Shown one piece after another: positions 8,716 to 17,894 of a stretch of DNA of 64,000 nt (its first letter is position 1; every line of letters begins with the position of its first letter). Made by a program: the position numbers and the translations under genes. This DNA comes from Novosphingobium kaempferiae. GTDB lineage: Bacteria > Pseudomonadota > Alphaproteobacteria > Sphingomonadales > Sphingomonadaceae. The stretch lies in contig NZ_CP089301.1 in assembly GCF_021227995.1 (NCBI RefSeq), positions 5,022,001-5,086,000 on the forward strand. The letters are read 5' to 3'. The notes below the pieces were generated by a model. The model ran no database searches, was not told where the DNA came from, and saw only the letters and a program-made list of their open reading frames with translations.

Positions 8716-9839
8716 CACAAGGCCTCCCCATCGCCCCATACATCCTTCTCCAGCCATGCCAGTGCGGCTTGGTCACGCGCATGGTCGGGAGCCGCCTGGC
8801 GCAGGTAAAGCGAAAGATCGCGAATGACCTTGTCGATGCGCTGGCCATCCATCGCGCTACGGGTGCCCACGATACGAGCTGCCAACTCCATCACATCAAG
8901 GCCGGCGCGTTCCACCACGCCGCGCGTCATGAGGGCGAAGGCTGCCGCCTCGTGTTCTTCGCTCACAGCGCGCCCGGCACATTCACGCACCCACAGGAAC
9001 GCCGTCCGCCAGGCTTCAACGCATCGTGCGAACATGGCACGCTTGATCGGATCATCGGCACCCCCCTGTCGCATCGCCTCGCGCACCTCGCCCACCAGTG
9101 CCTCGATACCGCCGAGCTGCACTGCGGCGAAACGCCAAGCCCCCGCAGTAAATAGGGGCTCACAATCGTAGTCGCCGGGTGCCCCCAGAAGCGCGGCGTT
9201 GTCGATCGCCATGCCGGTCAGGTCGTAGTGCCCGCTACCGGTCGCTCGCATACCTCTGGCGCGCCAGTGAGACAGGTCGGTACGCATGGCTTCGTCGGCC
9301 GCGACGATAACGAGCCGGCGTTCCCCTTCCTCCGGTCTTGCCGTCACCAGCGCCCACTCAATCCCTCCGGCGCCGCTTGCGAAGGACTTGGTACCCTGCA
9401 GGTTGTGTCGGCCGTCGGCAGCGGTCGTGATAGTCACGCCCGGCGCCGGTTCGGTGGCCCAGACACCGTAAAATTGTCCCGCCGCGAGCGCGTGCGCCAG
9501 CCGTTGTGCTTGCTGCCGCGATCCATACCTGTCGATGAGGCTGAGGGCATTGACGTGCCCTTCGAAAAGGCGACCGATGCTGAGATCGGCGCGGCCGACG
9601 ATCCGCAGCACATTCATCAGCGCCAACTGACGATCGCCCGCGTGGGCAAATTGCGTTCCGCCACTCTGCGCCGCCGCAAAGTCCTTGTGCAACCCGGCGC
9701 GCACGAGGCAGCGCATGCTTTCGGCGGGAAACACCGGCACGGCGTCGTACCGCGCGCCCAGATCAGCAAGGCGCGCCGCGATAGCGCTCGCACGCGCGAC
9801 GGGGTCCGCGGCCGAGCCCTGGCCAGCCCGCGACTTCAC
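8712..9839 (-). CDS. Acyl-CoA dehydrogenase-like flavoprotein
   Basis: A protein of about 375 residues with the acyl-CoA dehydrogenase fold: an alpha-helical N-domain, a middle beta domain (YGVWATEPAPGVTITT, then GTKSFASGAGGIEWALVTA) that binds flavin, and a helical C-domain. I could not point to the catalytic Glu used by true acyl-CoA dehydrogenases, so it may instead be a flavin-dependent oxidase or monooxygenase of the same fold. The start is read as GTG 9839, overlapping the preceding stop as GTGA; the longer frame to 9887 overlaps that gene. Its presence among glycosyltransferases suggests it modifies an acyl or amine group of the product or precursor, but this is inference. Confidence 0.8.
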   Translation of the reverse strand: MKSRAGQGSAADPVARASAIAARLADLGARYDAVPVFPAESMRCLVRAGLHKDFAAAQSGGTQFAHAGDRQLALMNVLRIVGRADLSIGRLFEGHVNALSLIDRYGSRQQAQRLAHALAAGQFYGVWATEPAPGVTITTAADGRHNLQGTKSFASGAGGIEWALVTARPEEGERRLVIVAADEAMRTDLSHWRARGMRATGSGHYDLTGMAIDNAALLGAPGDYDCEPLFTAGAWRFAAVQLGGIEALVGEVREAMRQGGADDPIKRAMFARCVEAWRTAFLWVRECAGRAVSEEHEAAAFALMTRGVVERAGLDVMELAARIVGTRSAMDGQRIDKVIRDLSLYLRQAAPDHARDQAALAWLEKDVWGDGEALW

Positions 9840-10885
9840 GCCACACCTTCCGCAGCCATGGCTTGCGCAGCGTGATCGGCAAGCCACACGGCGGCCTTGC
9901 GTGCTCCGTCTTCGTCATGCAGGGCCAGGCGCGGCGCTTCAGGCAGCGCGAGTGCCTTCGCAATGACAGCTGGCCACTCGTCGGATCGGGGCACGACCGG
10001 ACAGACGATAGCCGCACCGATCTCGCCCAGACGAAGGGCGGTGGCATCCTGCTCGCCATATGGGCGGTGCTCGGGAATGCACACGAACGGCCGGTTCGCG
10101 GCCATGACCATTCCCACCAGCCCATCGCCGGCTGCACCGACGACGATATCGGCCTCAGCGATTTCGCGTTCAGGCGTCTCCACCCACTGCGCGACTTCGA
10201 GATTTGGCGGTATCGCAGGTGGCAGGCGCGCCGGGCCGATGATCCGCCACCGCCATTGCGGGCACGCCCTTGCCGCCTCGGCGTAGAGGCTCGCGTTCAA
10301 AGGCTCACCGCCCCGGCCCGAGACGACAAGGATGCGTGCGCCCGCGGCTACCCCCGTGCAAGGCCGCGTTGTGATGCCCGCGAAGAAGCGTGTCTTTTCC
10401 TGCACCCAGGCAGGTACGCATCCGGCGTCGAGCGCACGCGGATAAGGTGCCAGTATCGCCTCTGCTCCGCGGAATGCATCAAGATGCGCTGCATCCGTTC
10501 GCTGCCCGTTCAAACGGACGTAGACCACGGGGACCGAAGCCAGGCGAGCGAGCATCGCCACCTCCGCCGACACATCGACAACCATCATGACAGGCCGGCA
10601 TTCGGCAATCCAATGGGCGATGCGCGCGGTGCGCCTACGGACACCATCATGATCGAGGGGGGCATAATGCAATGCCTCGGGCCTCGTGGCGGCGCCATCG
10701 CGCCCGTCGAAGCGACCATCTGTGGATGGTAATAGCCGATCGTCCGGCAGGTCGATCCCCCGTGAGCCGAGGCCAGTCCCGATCAGGACAACCGGCCAGG
10801 GACAGGCGTCCGCCAACGCCCGTGCCCGCGCGAGATGGCCCGCGCCGTGGTGATGCACGTAGTATCCGATTGGCCGTTGGTTCAC
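9836..10885 (-). CDS. MurG/GT28-like glycosyltransferase
   Basis: A 349-residue GT-B fold protein. The N-terminus YYVHHHGAGHLARARALAD has the glycine-histidine pattern of GT28/GT1-type enzymes, and the C-terminal half contains VVSGRGGEPLN and the donor-site region AEADIVVGAAGDGLVGMVMAANRPFVCIPEHRPYGEQ, comparable with MurG and related transferases. It is probably cytoplasmic and monotopic at the membrane. Its ATG at 10885 overlaps the previous gene's stop as ATGA. The donor sugar cannot be read from sequence. Confidence 0.82.
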   Translation of the reverse strand: MNQRPIGYYVHHHGAGHLARARALADACPWPVVLIGTGLGSRGIDLPDDRLLPSTDGRFDGRDGAATRPEALHYAPLDHDGVRRRTARIAHWIAECRPVMMVVDVSAEVAMLARLASVPVVYVRLNGQRTDAAHLDAFRGAEAILAPYPRALDAGCVPAWVQEKTRFFAGITTRPCTGVAAGARILVVSGRGGEPLNASLYAEAARACPQWRWRIIGPARLPPAIPPNLEVAQWVETPEREIAEADIVVGAAGDGLVGMVMAANRPFVCIPEHRPYGEQDATALRLGEIGAAIVCPVVPRSDEWPAVIAKALALPEAPRLALHDEDGARKAAVWLADHAAQAMAAEGVA

Positions 10886-11802
10886 GCCGCGATCTCCAGC
10901 ATCATGTCATGGGCCATCGGCGGCAGCAGGGGCTCTTCCAGCGCGATGCGCGCTGATCCATCAGGCAGGGCGCGCAGGGCCCGGCGCCAGCGCGCCCGCT
11001 GCCGCCACTGGTCGAAGCAAGGGGCGCTCGCCGTAGCGCCCTCGGCGGCTTCCACCGCAAGCATACGCATCTCGTCCGCCATGCCGCCTGGCGCCCGTCC
11101 ATCATCCCGCGGCGATACGAGGGTGAAGACGTCTTCCGGATGGGCCAGTCTGCCTCCACACGCCAAGGCGGCGCGTACTAGGGCCACGTCCTCTCCGGAT
11201 GATATCGGCGGCACTCCTCCACATGCCTTGTACAGCGAGGCCGTGATCGCCAGAGATGCGCCGGTATGGTCGCCGTGGCGTGGGGCGGGATCCCAAGGCA
11301 CGGGGTCTATCTCGTCCTCAATGGCACGCACGGCCCGCCAATAGCGTTGCCAGGCGGAGCGGCGCGCAGCGACCCCGCAGGCCAGCGGCTCGAGCGGGTC
11401 GATATCGATACGCCCGCCGACGATCTCGACCCCGCGCGCGATCGCGCAGACGATGTTTGCGAGCCAGGCCACTGGGGGCCGCGTATCCGCATCGGTGCTG
11501 ACGAGGATGCCGTTCTCCCTGTCGTGCAGCAGCGAGAGGCCGGTATCCATCGCGAGGCGCCGGGCGGAACCCGCATGCGCTTGCGCTTGCGGGAACTGGA
11601 CATCCACCACCTCCACATCCAGCTTTCCGGCATGATGCGAACAGGCACCGGCGATCGCCTCCCGACTGCGATCGTCAGTATTGTTGAGCGCGATCGCCAC
11701 CGTGAAACGAGAATCCCAGCTCTGCCGGGCAAGCGCGTCGAGGAGCACCGGGAGGCGGCATGCTTCGTTGCGCGCGGGCACGCATACACACAGCTCAGAC
11801 AC
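10882..11802 (-). CDS. Family 2 glycosyltransferase
   Basis: A 306-residue GT-A glycosyltransferase. It begins MSELCVCVPARNEACRLPVLLDAL, has STDADTRPP as the DxD metal and nucleotide site, and SSGEDVALVRA in the acceptor or acid/base region. There are no membrane segments. The gene overlaps the upstream GT4 gene by eight bases and the downstream GT28-like gene by ATGA, so it is translated as part of one operon. Together with the other three transferases it implies a glycan of at least a few residues. Confidence 0.87.
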   Translation of the reverse strand: MSELCVCVPARNEACRLPVLLDALARQSWDSRFTVAIALNNTDDRSREAIAGACSHHAGKLDVEVVDVQFPQAQAHAGSARRLAMDTGLSLLHDRENGILVSTDADTRPPVAWLANIVCAIARGVEIVGGRIDIDPLEPLACGVAARRSAWQRYWRAVRAIEDEIDPVPWDPAPRHGDHTGASLAITASLYKACGGVPPISSGEDVALVRAALACGGRLAHPEDVFTLVSPRDDGRAPGGMADEMRMLAVEAAEGATASAPCFDQWRQRARWRRALRALPDGSARIALEEPLLPPMAHDMMLEIAA

Positions 11803-12925
11803 TGGCGTATTCCCTCGTGTCGCACCGCACGGGAAAAATGCCGGCGGTTGCTGTTATCTGGCGGCGGTAGAGAGCCTCGTATTGCCCCACCATCCGCGTC
11901 GCATCACAGGTCACTTCCGCGCGTCGCCGGCAGGCTACCCGATCGAGCGCGAGAGCAGCAGTGCCTGCCGCCGCCAGCGCCACGGCATTATCGGGCTCGG
12001 CAAGGACCCCGCAGCTTGAATCAACGATCTCCCTGATCGCACCGCGCGCGAATGCCGCCACCGGAACACCGCAGGCCAGTGCCTCGGCCACGACCAGACC
12101 ATAGGGCTCGTCCCAGGTCGGCGTGCACAGGAAAGCACGCGCGCCGCCCACGAGCCGTGACAGCGCCTCATGATCGAGGTGCCCCAGATGCCTAGTCCCG
12201 TCATCCAGGTGGCCGGCAATTCGCGTGTCAAAATAGGTCTGATCGAGGATCGGCCCGGCAATACGCAGCGGCAGCCCTATCCGCCGCGCCGCCTCGATGG
12301 CGAAGTGAAGCCCCTTCTCGGGTACGATCCGCCCATACCAGACCAGATAGGCTTCCGGATCGGGACGGGGACGGAAGGCGAAGCGTGACAGGTCGATACC
12401 ATTAAGGATGACCTCGTCAGCACGCGCCGCATGGTCCCACAAGCTGCCGACCCAGTGCGAGACCGCCACAAGCGCATGATTGCGTGACGAACACAGCCGT
12501 AGACCACTCTCGAGCCAGCAGAACGGCGGGGTGTGCAGCGTCGTGACCATGGGCATCGGCAGAGTGTCCGCCAGCGTCACCGGCAGGTAATGCAGCGAGT
12601 TGTTGTGGATGACATCGAAATCCCTGCGACGAAGGTCGTTCATCAGAGAAAGATAGGCGTGATGCTCTCTGAAGAACGCCTCATCTCGGGCTTCAGCAGT
12701 GCCGACGGTACCGAGTGCGGTTTCGGAGCAGATCGCCTCCACACCGATGCCCGGCTCGGAGTGCGATGAGGCAAACACGGTCACCATGTGCCCGCGCGCC
12801 CGCATCGACCTGGCAAGCAGATGCGTGTGCATTTCGAGCCCCCCGGCAAAGGGTTCGGCTATGGGATACTTGAGGTGCGCGATGATGCCGATGCGCAGAG
12901 CAGGATCACATGCGGTGCCGTGCAT
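11795..12925 (-). CDS. Family 4 glycosyltransferase (first gene of the glycan operon)
   Basis: A 376-residue GT-B glycosyltransferase of the GT4 family. N-terminal features include YPIAEPFAGGLEMHTHLLARSM (acceptor side), and the C-terminal half has WYGRIVPEKGL and CTPTWDEPYGLVVAEALACGVPVAAFARG, containing the EPYGLVVAEALA E-x7-E motif that binds the nucleotide sugar. It starts the seven-gene minus-strand operon that runs to 6609. The promoter should lie in 12926-13258. The sugar is not predictable. Confidence 0.9.
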   Translation of the reverse strand: MHGTACDPALRIGIIAHLKYPIAEPFAGGLEMHTHLLARSMRARGHMVTVFASSHSEPGIGVEAICSETALGTVGTAEARDEAFFREHHAYLSLMNDLRRRDFDVIHNNSLHYLPVTLADTLPMPMVTTLHTPPFCWLESGLRLCSSRNHALVAVSHWVGSLWDHAARADEVILNGIDLSRFAFRPRPDPEAYLVWYGRIVPEKGLHFAIEAARRIGLPLRIAGPILDQTYFDTRIAGHLDDGTRHLGHLDHEALSRLVGGARAFLCTPTWDEPYGLVVAEALACGVPVAAFARGAIREIVDSSCGVLAEPDNAVALAAAGTAALALDRVACRRRAEVTCDATRMVGQYEALYRRQITATAGIFPVRCDTREYASV

Positions 12926-13258
12926 CGATGCATGCTCCTGTCACGCTAGTGGACGCCTCCAGGCCACCGGACAAGATGGACATATGTCCGGGAGAGTCAG
13001 TGAACCTGCAGACGAAATGGTATGCCACTGGCCATCCTCGAGCTGGATTGGATCGGGAACGAGACCGGCGCAGACCGTGTGCCTCGTCCCGGCCCTTCTC
13101 GATGAACCGGCGCTCCGCCCCCTTGTTGCCGGGATATGGCCCGCGCTTAACATTGATTAATGCGATTACCTTCCGCTGCGCGCAACGTTGGCTTCTCAAG
13201 CGGTTTATCGTCTCGCCCGGTCGGATGCCTACCGAGCCTTTTCAACGGGATATCCTGC
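12926..13258. other. Intergenic region between the glycan operon and the PRC-like gene
   Basis: About 330 bases with no convincing gene on either strand. It must hold the promoter of the minus-strand glycosyltransferase operon and that of the plus-strand membrane gene. A short AT-rich patch lies near 13148-13170. I found no clear operator palindrome or stress-promoter match. Confidence 0.5.
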
Positions 13259-13858
13259 TTGACTGAGATCGCCGAATGGGTCGCGCCGCTCGCGACCATG
13301 ATTGCCGCTGTCATGACCGCAGCCAACCTCGGCGCGCGCCTCACCGGACTAGGCTTTGTCGTCTTCACCGTGGGCTCGATCGCCTGGACAATGCTCGGCA
13401 TATCCACCGGCCAGACGAGCCTCATCGCAGCCAACGGATTTTTGACCGTGGTGAACATGGTCGGCGTGTGGCGCTGGCTCGGCAGACAGAGCACATACGA
13501 GCAAGGAGGACGATCGGCGCAAGTCGCCAGCCATCACTCTTCCGCGCCGTCCCTGTTCACCGCGAGCGGGATAGCCGGCATGGGCTTCGAGGATTGCCAT
13601 GGGAAACGGATCGGCAAGGCCGTCGAGGCGCTGCTGGAATGTCGTACCGGGAAGGTGCGCCATGTCGTCATTGCCAGTGCAGCGCAGAACGGCCTGGAAG
13701 AGCATCTGCGCGCAGTGCCCGCATCAGCTATTGTGTTCGGCGGCGAGATGGCCCGACTGCGCATCTCGGCCTCCGAATTCGCGATGATCACGCCACTCCA
13801 CGGCAATGACTGGTCGGAGGTCGGCTACCGGAATGAAGCCGATTGTCGCCGACCGTGA
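13259..13858 (+). CDS. Membrane protein with C-terminal PRC-barrel-like domain
   Basis: About 199 residues if read from TTG 13259. The first half has two to three hydrophobic segments (PLATMIAAVMTAANLGARL, FVVFTVGSIAWTMLGI, LIAANGFLTVVNMVGVW). The second half (ASGIAGMGFEDCHGKRIGKAVEALLECRTGKVRHVVI) looks like a PRC-barrel, a small beta domain found in many envelope and stress proteins. The start is uncertain: the only ATG in frame is 13160, but the residues from there to 13258 do not look protein-like, so the TTG just before TEIAEWVAPL is preferred. Function unknown. Confidence 0.65.
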   Translation: MTEIAEWVAPLATMIAAVMTAANLGARLTGLGFVVFTVGSIAWTMLGISTGQTSLIAANGFLTVVNMVGVWRWLGRQSTYEQGGRSAQVASHHSSAPSLFTASGIAGMGFEDCHGKRIGKAVEALLECRTGKVRHVVIASAAQNGLEEHLRAVPASAIVFGGEMARLRISASEFAMITPLHGNDWSEVGYRNEADCRRP

Positions 13859-13922
13859 CCCGATCCTGGATCACGCGAACCAACCGTTCGCTCTCCAAAT
13901 GGATGACTCAATCGTTGCTGCT

Positions 13923-15233
13923 TTATTCCATCAGGCTGAGCAGAGCGTCTATCCCGCACGTCGCGAAGCCTACCGTGCTATCGGAAATTCCGTAGGGAAT
14001 GAGCAACCGCTCGCCGACCTTCAGCGCTCCGCAGGTGTAGATCACATTGGGGACATAGCCAGACCGATCCGCATTCTCGGCGGTCAGTACGGGCTCCGGT
14101 GTGCGGGCGATAACCTTGCCGGGATCGTCACGGTCGAGAAGTGCGCATCCGAGAGAGTACTTGCGCATGGCGCCCACACCATGAGTGAACAGCAGCCAGC
14201 CCTCGTCGATGGGAATCGGGCTACCGCAATTGCCGATCTGGATGAACTCCCAGGGATAGCGTGGCTCCATCAGCAACACGCCCTCGTCGTCCCACACGTT
14301 CAGCCGATCTGATCGGAGGAGAAACAGGTTCTTGCCGTCTTGTCGCCCGACCATGGCAAAGCGTCCGTCTACCCGTTCGGGAAACAGGGCCATGCCCTTG
14401 TTCCTGCCGGCGATCCCCTGGATGGGTTCAAGGTCGAAGCTTTTGAAATCGCGCGTTCGCAGCAGTTCGGATCGGATCGAACTGCCGGAGTAGGCCGTAT
14501 AGGTTCCGACCCATTCGTAGTCGCCATCACCATGATCGAACCGGACAAGCCGCAAATCCTCAAGCCCTCCGCGTTGCTGTTCGGTTATCGGAAAGATGAC
14601 CGTATTCGACAGGCTCGATTCCGGGTGGCGATGGACGGAGACGCAGCAGTCGGCATCAAACTGCTCTTCCTCGTCGAGTTCAACTGACGTCGCGAACGAT
14701 GCCTGCGGCCAGAGCCGGAAATCGCCATCGCATTCGGCGATGCCTTCGCGAAAGGCGATGGAGCTGATGTGCCCCTCACCCACTGCGCGCAGGCTCATGA
14801 TGAAACGCACGCATTCATCCTGCAGGCCCGACTGGTCCGGGGCCGGAACGATCGAGGGGTTCATGAGCGCCGCGGCCGCAAAAGTGTACTCGTGGCAGAA
14901 ATAGGAGCCGACCAGGCGCTTTCTCGTCTCGGAGAAAGCCTCGCGGTCGAGATCGAGATTGGAGGCCACTTCCTCGAACCGGTCGGCGAAGATGCGTTCG
15001 GTCTGCCAGTGCCGCTCCCTGAAGTCGGCAAGGACCCGCCGGTATTCGAGCTCCGCGCGCGCCTCGTCAAGCGCGGCGATATCGCGGACAAGCTGCAAGG
15101 CCCGTCCACCCGGGGCGTTCTTCGCCTGCCAGCCCAGATGAAACGGACGCAGCACCACGCGCGAGGGATCGGCGTGAAGGCGGGTCTCGAAGATGCGCAG
15201 CGGTTCAGACCAGGCGTTCTCGGGCCGGTTCAA
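13923..15233 (-). CDS. GH130-family glycoside phosphorylase
   Basis: A 436-residue five-bladed propeller enzyme of glycoside hydrolase family 130, whose members phosphorolyse or hydrolyse beta-mannosides. Supporting segments include ALMNPSIVPAPDQSGL, GGLEDLRLVRFDHGDGDY (the expected ED region near the catalytic acid) and GNCGSPIPIDEGWLLFTHGVG. There is no signal peptide, so it is cytoplasmic. Its start lies inside the end of the upstream GT4 gene (29-base overlap), so the two are translated together. The pairing suggests turnover or assembly of a mannose-containing oligosaccharide. Exact linkage specificity is unknown. Confidence 0.85.
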   Translation of the reverse strand: MNRPENAWSEPLRIFETRLHADPSRVVLRPFHLGWQAKNAPGGRALQLVRDIAALDEARAELEYRRVLADFRERHWQTERIFADRFEEVASNLDLDREAFSETRKRLVGSYFCHEYTFAAAALMNPSIVPAPDQSGLQDECVRFIMSLRAVGEGHISSIAFREGIAECDGDFRLWPQASFATSVELDEEEQFDADCCVSVHRHPESSLSNTVIFPITEQQRGGLEDLRLVRFDHGDGDYEWVGTYTAYSGSSIRSELLRTRDFKSFDLEPIQGIAGRNKGMALFPERVDGRFAMVGRQDGKNLFLLRSDRLNVWDDEGVLLMEPRYPWEFIQIGNCGSPIPIDEGWLLFTHGVGAMRKYSLGCALLDRDDPGKVIARTPEPVLTAENADRSGYVPNVIYTCGALKVGERLLIPYGISDSTVGFATCGIDALLSLME

Positions 15234-17544
15234 TCAGTCCTCCTTCACCCGAGCGGGCGTTCGATGACGTGACCATATCCATAATCGCATAGTGCGAGAA
15301 CTGGAAGGCCAGGATGGATTCCGCGCCGCAGTTGGCGTTTGCACCGCGCGGCGTCACACCATCTTTGCAGCGCCCGCTGATGAGATCGCCAAGCACCGCG
15401 TTGCGATCATTCTCACCGAGGAACCAGCGCCACGCGGCGATCGCATGTTCCCGCCAGAATGGCCGCGATGTAGCGCGCCATGCGCTGTTCGCGGCTTCGA
15501 TCGACGCCTGTGCTTCCAGCGGCTGCTGGTCGAACGGGAGGTAATCGTGTTCGCGGTGGAACGATTCGGATCCGATGGGCCGGAATTGCCGACGCGTCGA
15601 CGTCTGCTGATGGCAGATCCATTCCAGCGTTTCGAGCCCCGCCTCGAGCCACTGCCTGTTTCCGGTTACGCGGCCCGCTTCCACCAGCGCCTGAGAAAGA
15701 CGGGGATTGTCGTAACCCAGGACCGCCTCGAACCACGCCCAATCCGGGCGTCGCGCCCCGCCCAGCAGTCGCATCAGGAACTCACCGCCATGCGAAACCG
15801 CCTCATGAGACCGGTCATGCTCCCGGTCGACGGCGAGCATCTCGCAAGCCCCAAGAGTCACGAACGCGGCCGCGCGCGGGGACTGCAGGTTCGATACCGC
15901 AGTGATCACCTCATCGTAGAGATGGCGCGCCCACAGCGCGAGGCCCTCGTCCTGCGAGCGACGGATCGTGTGCCCCAAGGCCCACAACGCGCGACCATTG
16001 GAATCTTCCGAGCCTTCCTCCTCGCACCAGGAGCGATCGAAATTCATGAAATTGCGGAATCTGCCCTGTATCGGATTCCAGGCAGACTGTACGAATGCCG
16101 CATAGATCAGGCTCGTCCTGCTGCGCTCGTACGGGTCCAGCGTGTCGGCGAGGTTCATGAGCATCAACGCCCGGGCGTTGTCATCGAGGCAATAGCCATG
16201 CCTGCGATCGGGAACGATCCCGATCGAGTGCTGCAGCATCCCGGTCCCATCACTCATCGCAAGAACAGCCTGCACCTCGGGCGCCTTGTCCGGGAGTTCG
16301 GCCGGGGGCACGTGGCGGGGCGCCGCTTGCCATACGAGGCGCGCGGATGCGTCCGCAAAGCGGGGCCAGATCGTCTCCCGCCCGCGCAGATAGGCGCGCC
16401 GCTGCATTGCCGCCATCGCGCCGGGATCGTCGAGCAGGGCGTTCACCGCAGTTGCGATCGCCGAGCTGGAACTGGGCTCGATGAGCTCGCCCACGTGATC
16501 TGCCAAAAGCTCACGTGCGTGGACATAAGGCGTGGAGACGACAGCCTTGCCCAGTGCCACGGCGTAGCTCAGCGTGCCGGACACCGCCTGCTGAAGGCCG
16601 GGATACGGTGTCAGGTAGATGTCGCATGCTTCCAGCTGGTCAAGCAGTTCACCTGTCTCAAGAAACCGGTTGTCCCAGGCGATGTGAGCAGCGACATTCA
16701 GGTCTTTCGCCAGCTTTTCAAGGCTCTCGCGATAACGCTCGCCCTCCAGTGCCACCAGATTGGGATGGGTCGCGCCGACGATGCGATACAGTACATCGGG
16801 GTGCTGCTCGACGATCGCCGGTAACGCGCGAACGGCATGCTCGAGCCCCTTCCCCGGCCCCAGCAGGCCGAACGTCATCAGCACCTTGCGTCCGCCGAGA
16901 TCCAGACGTTCCTTGAATTCCATCTGCCGCCCGAAAGGACGGTCCGGCGCCCCATGGTCGATGACCTCCACGATCTGGCCGGGCGCGCCATATTCCGACA
17001 GCAGCAGGCGGCGCGCCTCGCACGACATCACCATGATGCGGGAGGCGCGCGTGACCAAGTGACGCAGTATCTTTCGCTGGCGGTCGGATGGCTCGCTGAG
17101 TACTGTGTGCAATGTCAGGATCAGCGGTGGCGCGAGCCGGTCGACAAATGCACAGACTAGATCGCCGTCGGCACCCCCGAAAATTCCATACTCGTGTTGA
17201 AGCCACACCGCGTCCACCGCTGAGGCGTTGATCCGCTTTGCGCAACGCGCAAAACTTTCCGAGTCGGCGCGGTCGATCCGGTGCGCAATGCCATTGTATT
17301 CAAGACCGGATCCCCGTTCATCAAGTGCGTGAAGGTCCACACGAATCTCCGGGAAAAAGACGCCCAGCTGTTCGTACAAATCGCTGGTGAAGGTTGCTAT
17401 GCCGCACTTTAGAGGTGGGAAATTGCCGATCAGCGCGATGTGACGCGGCGATCGCGATAGCGTGTCTGATGCCTCGAATATCGAATGCACTTCTGCCACT
17501 TCACAACCGAACTCATGATCCTGGGAAAACGGCATATGAGCCAT
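15205..17544 (-). CDS. GT4 glycosyltransferase fused to an alpha/alpha-barrel domain
   Basis: A 779-residue two-domain protein. Residues about 35-400 are a GT4 glycosyltransferase: HIALIGNFPPLKCGIATF at the start, MTFGLLGPGKGLEHAVRALP, and a donor-site region ending in SYAVALGKAVVSTPYVHA. Residues about 425-770 are helical with repeated aromatic and acidic motifs (DRRHGYCLDDNARALML, WNPIQGRFRNFMNF, RPDWAWFEAVLGYDN), like an alpha/alpha toroid glycosidase or epimerase. It forms an operon with the GH130 gene. The second domain may bind or trim the glycan made by the first. Acceptor and sugar are unknown. Confidence 0.85.
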   Translation of the reverse strand: MAHMPFSQDHEFGCEVAEVHSIFEASDTLSRSPRHIALIGNFPPLKCGIATFTSDLYEQLGVFFPEIRVDLHALDERGSGLEYNGIAHRIDRADSESFARCAKRINASAVDAVWLQHEYGIFGGADGDLVCAFVDRLAPPLILTLHTVLSEPSDRQRKILRHLVTRASRIMVMSCEARRLLLSEYGAPGQIVEVIDHGAPDRPFGRQMEFKERLDLGGRKVLMTFGLLGPGKGLEHAVRALPAIVEQHPDVLYRIVGATHPNLVALEGERYRESLEKLAKDLNVAAHIAWDNRFLETGELLDQLEACDIYLTPYPGLQQAVSGTLSYAVALGKAVVSTPYVHARELLADHVGELIEPSSSSAIATAVNALLDDPGAMAAMQRRAYLRGRETIWPRFADASARLVWQAAPRHVPPAELPDKAPEVQAVLAMSDGTGMLQHSIGIVPDRRHGYCLDDNARALMLMNLADTLDPYERSRTSLIYAAFVQSAWNPIQGRFRNFMNFDRSWCEEEGSEDSNGRALWALGHTIRRSQDEGLALWARHLYDEVITAVSNLQSPRAAAFVTLGACEMLAVDREHDRSHEAVSHGGEFLMRLLGGARRPDWAWFEAVLGYDNPRLSQALVEAGRVTGNRQWLEAGLETLEWICHQQTSTRRQFRPIGSESFHREHDYLPFDQQPLEAQASIEAANSAWRATSRPFWREHAIAAWRWFLGENDRNAVLGDLISGRCKDGVTPRGANANCGAESILAFQFSHYAIMDMVTSSNARSGEGGLIEPARERLV

Positions 17545-17894
17545 GCGTGCACCACCGAGACATAATGGACGTTGCGACCTGAATGCGGTTGCACGGACTT
17601 TGTATCCCCATGGGCAACCGGGTCGCTTCCGCGCTCGCCGGAGCGAGGTGGAAACGCGACATGGCGAGTGGGCACGAGAGCCTCAGCGATCCAAGTCTCA
17701 AGCACAGGAATAGCCCGGTCGATATCAGGTCAACCCTCGCATCGCTGCAGATGTCTGGTGAACGGCTTCGTCGGCCGGCAAAGGCTCCGCGAGGCCCCGA
17801 GGTCAGGATCCGCTAGGAATGGTTGTCGGAGCCGACCTCGGCGTCCCTGTTTCCAGCGATTTTCCTTGGCGTGATCGAAAGGCGTCAGCCAGAA
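17545..17894. other. Intergenic region upstream of the GT4-fusion gene
   Basis: About 350 bases without a supportable gene; the open frames here have no protein-like composition. It should contain the promoter of the minus-strand GT4/GH130 operon. No clear EcfG-type box or strong dyad was found. Confidence 0.45.
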
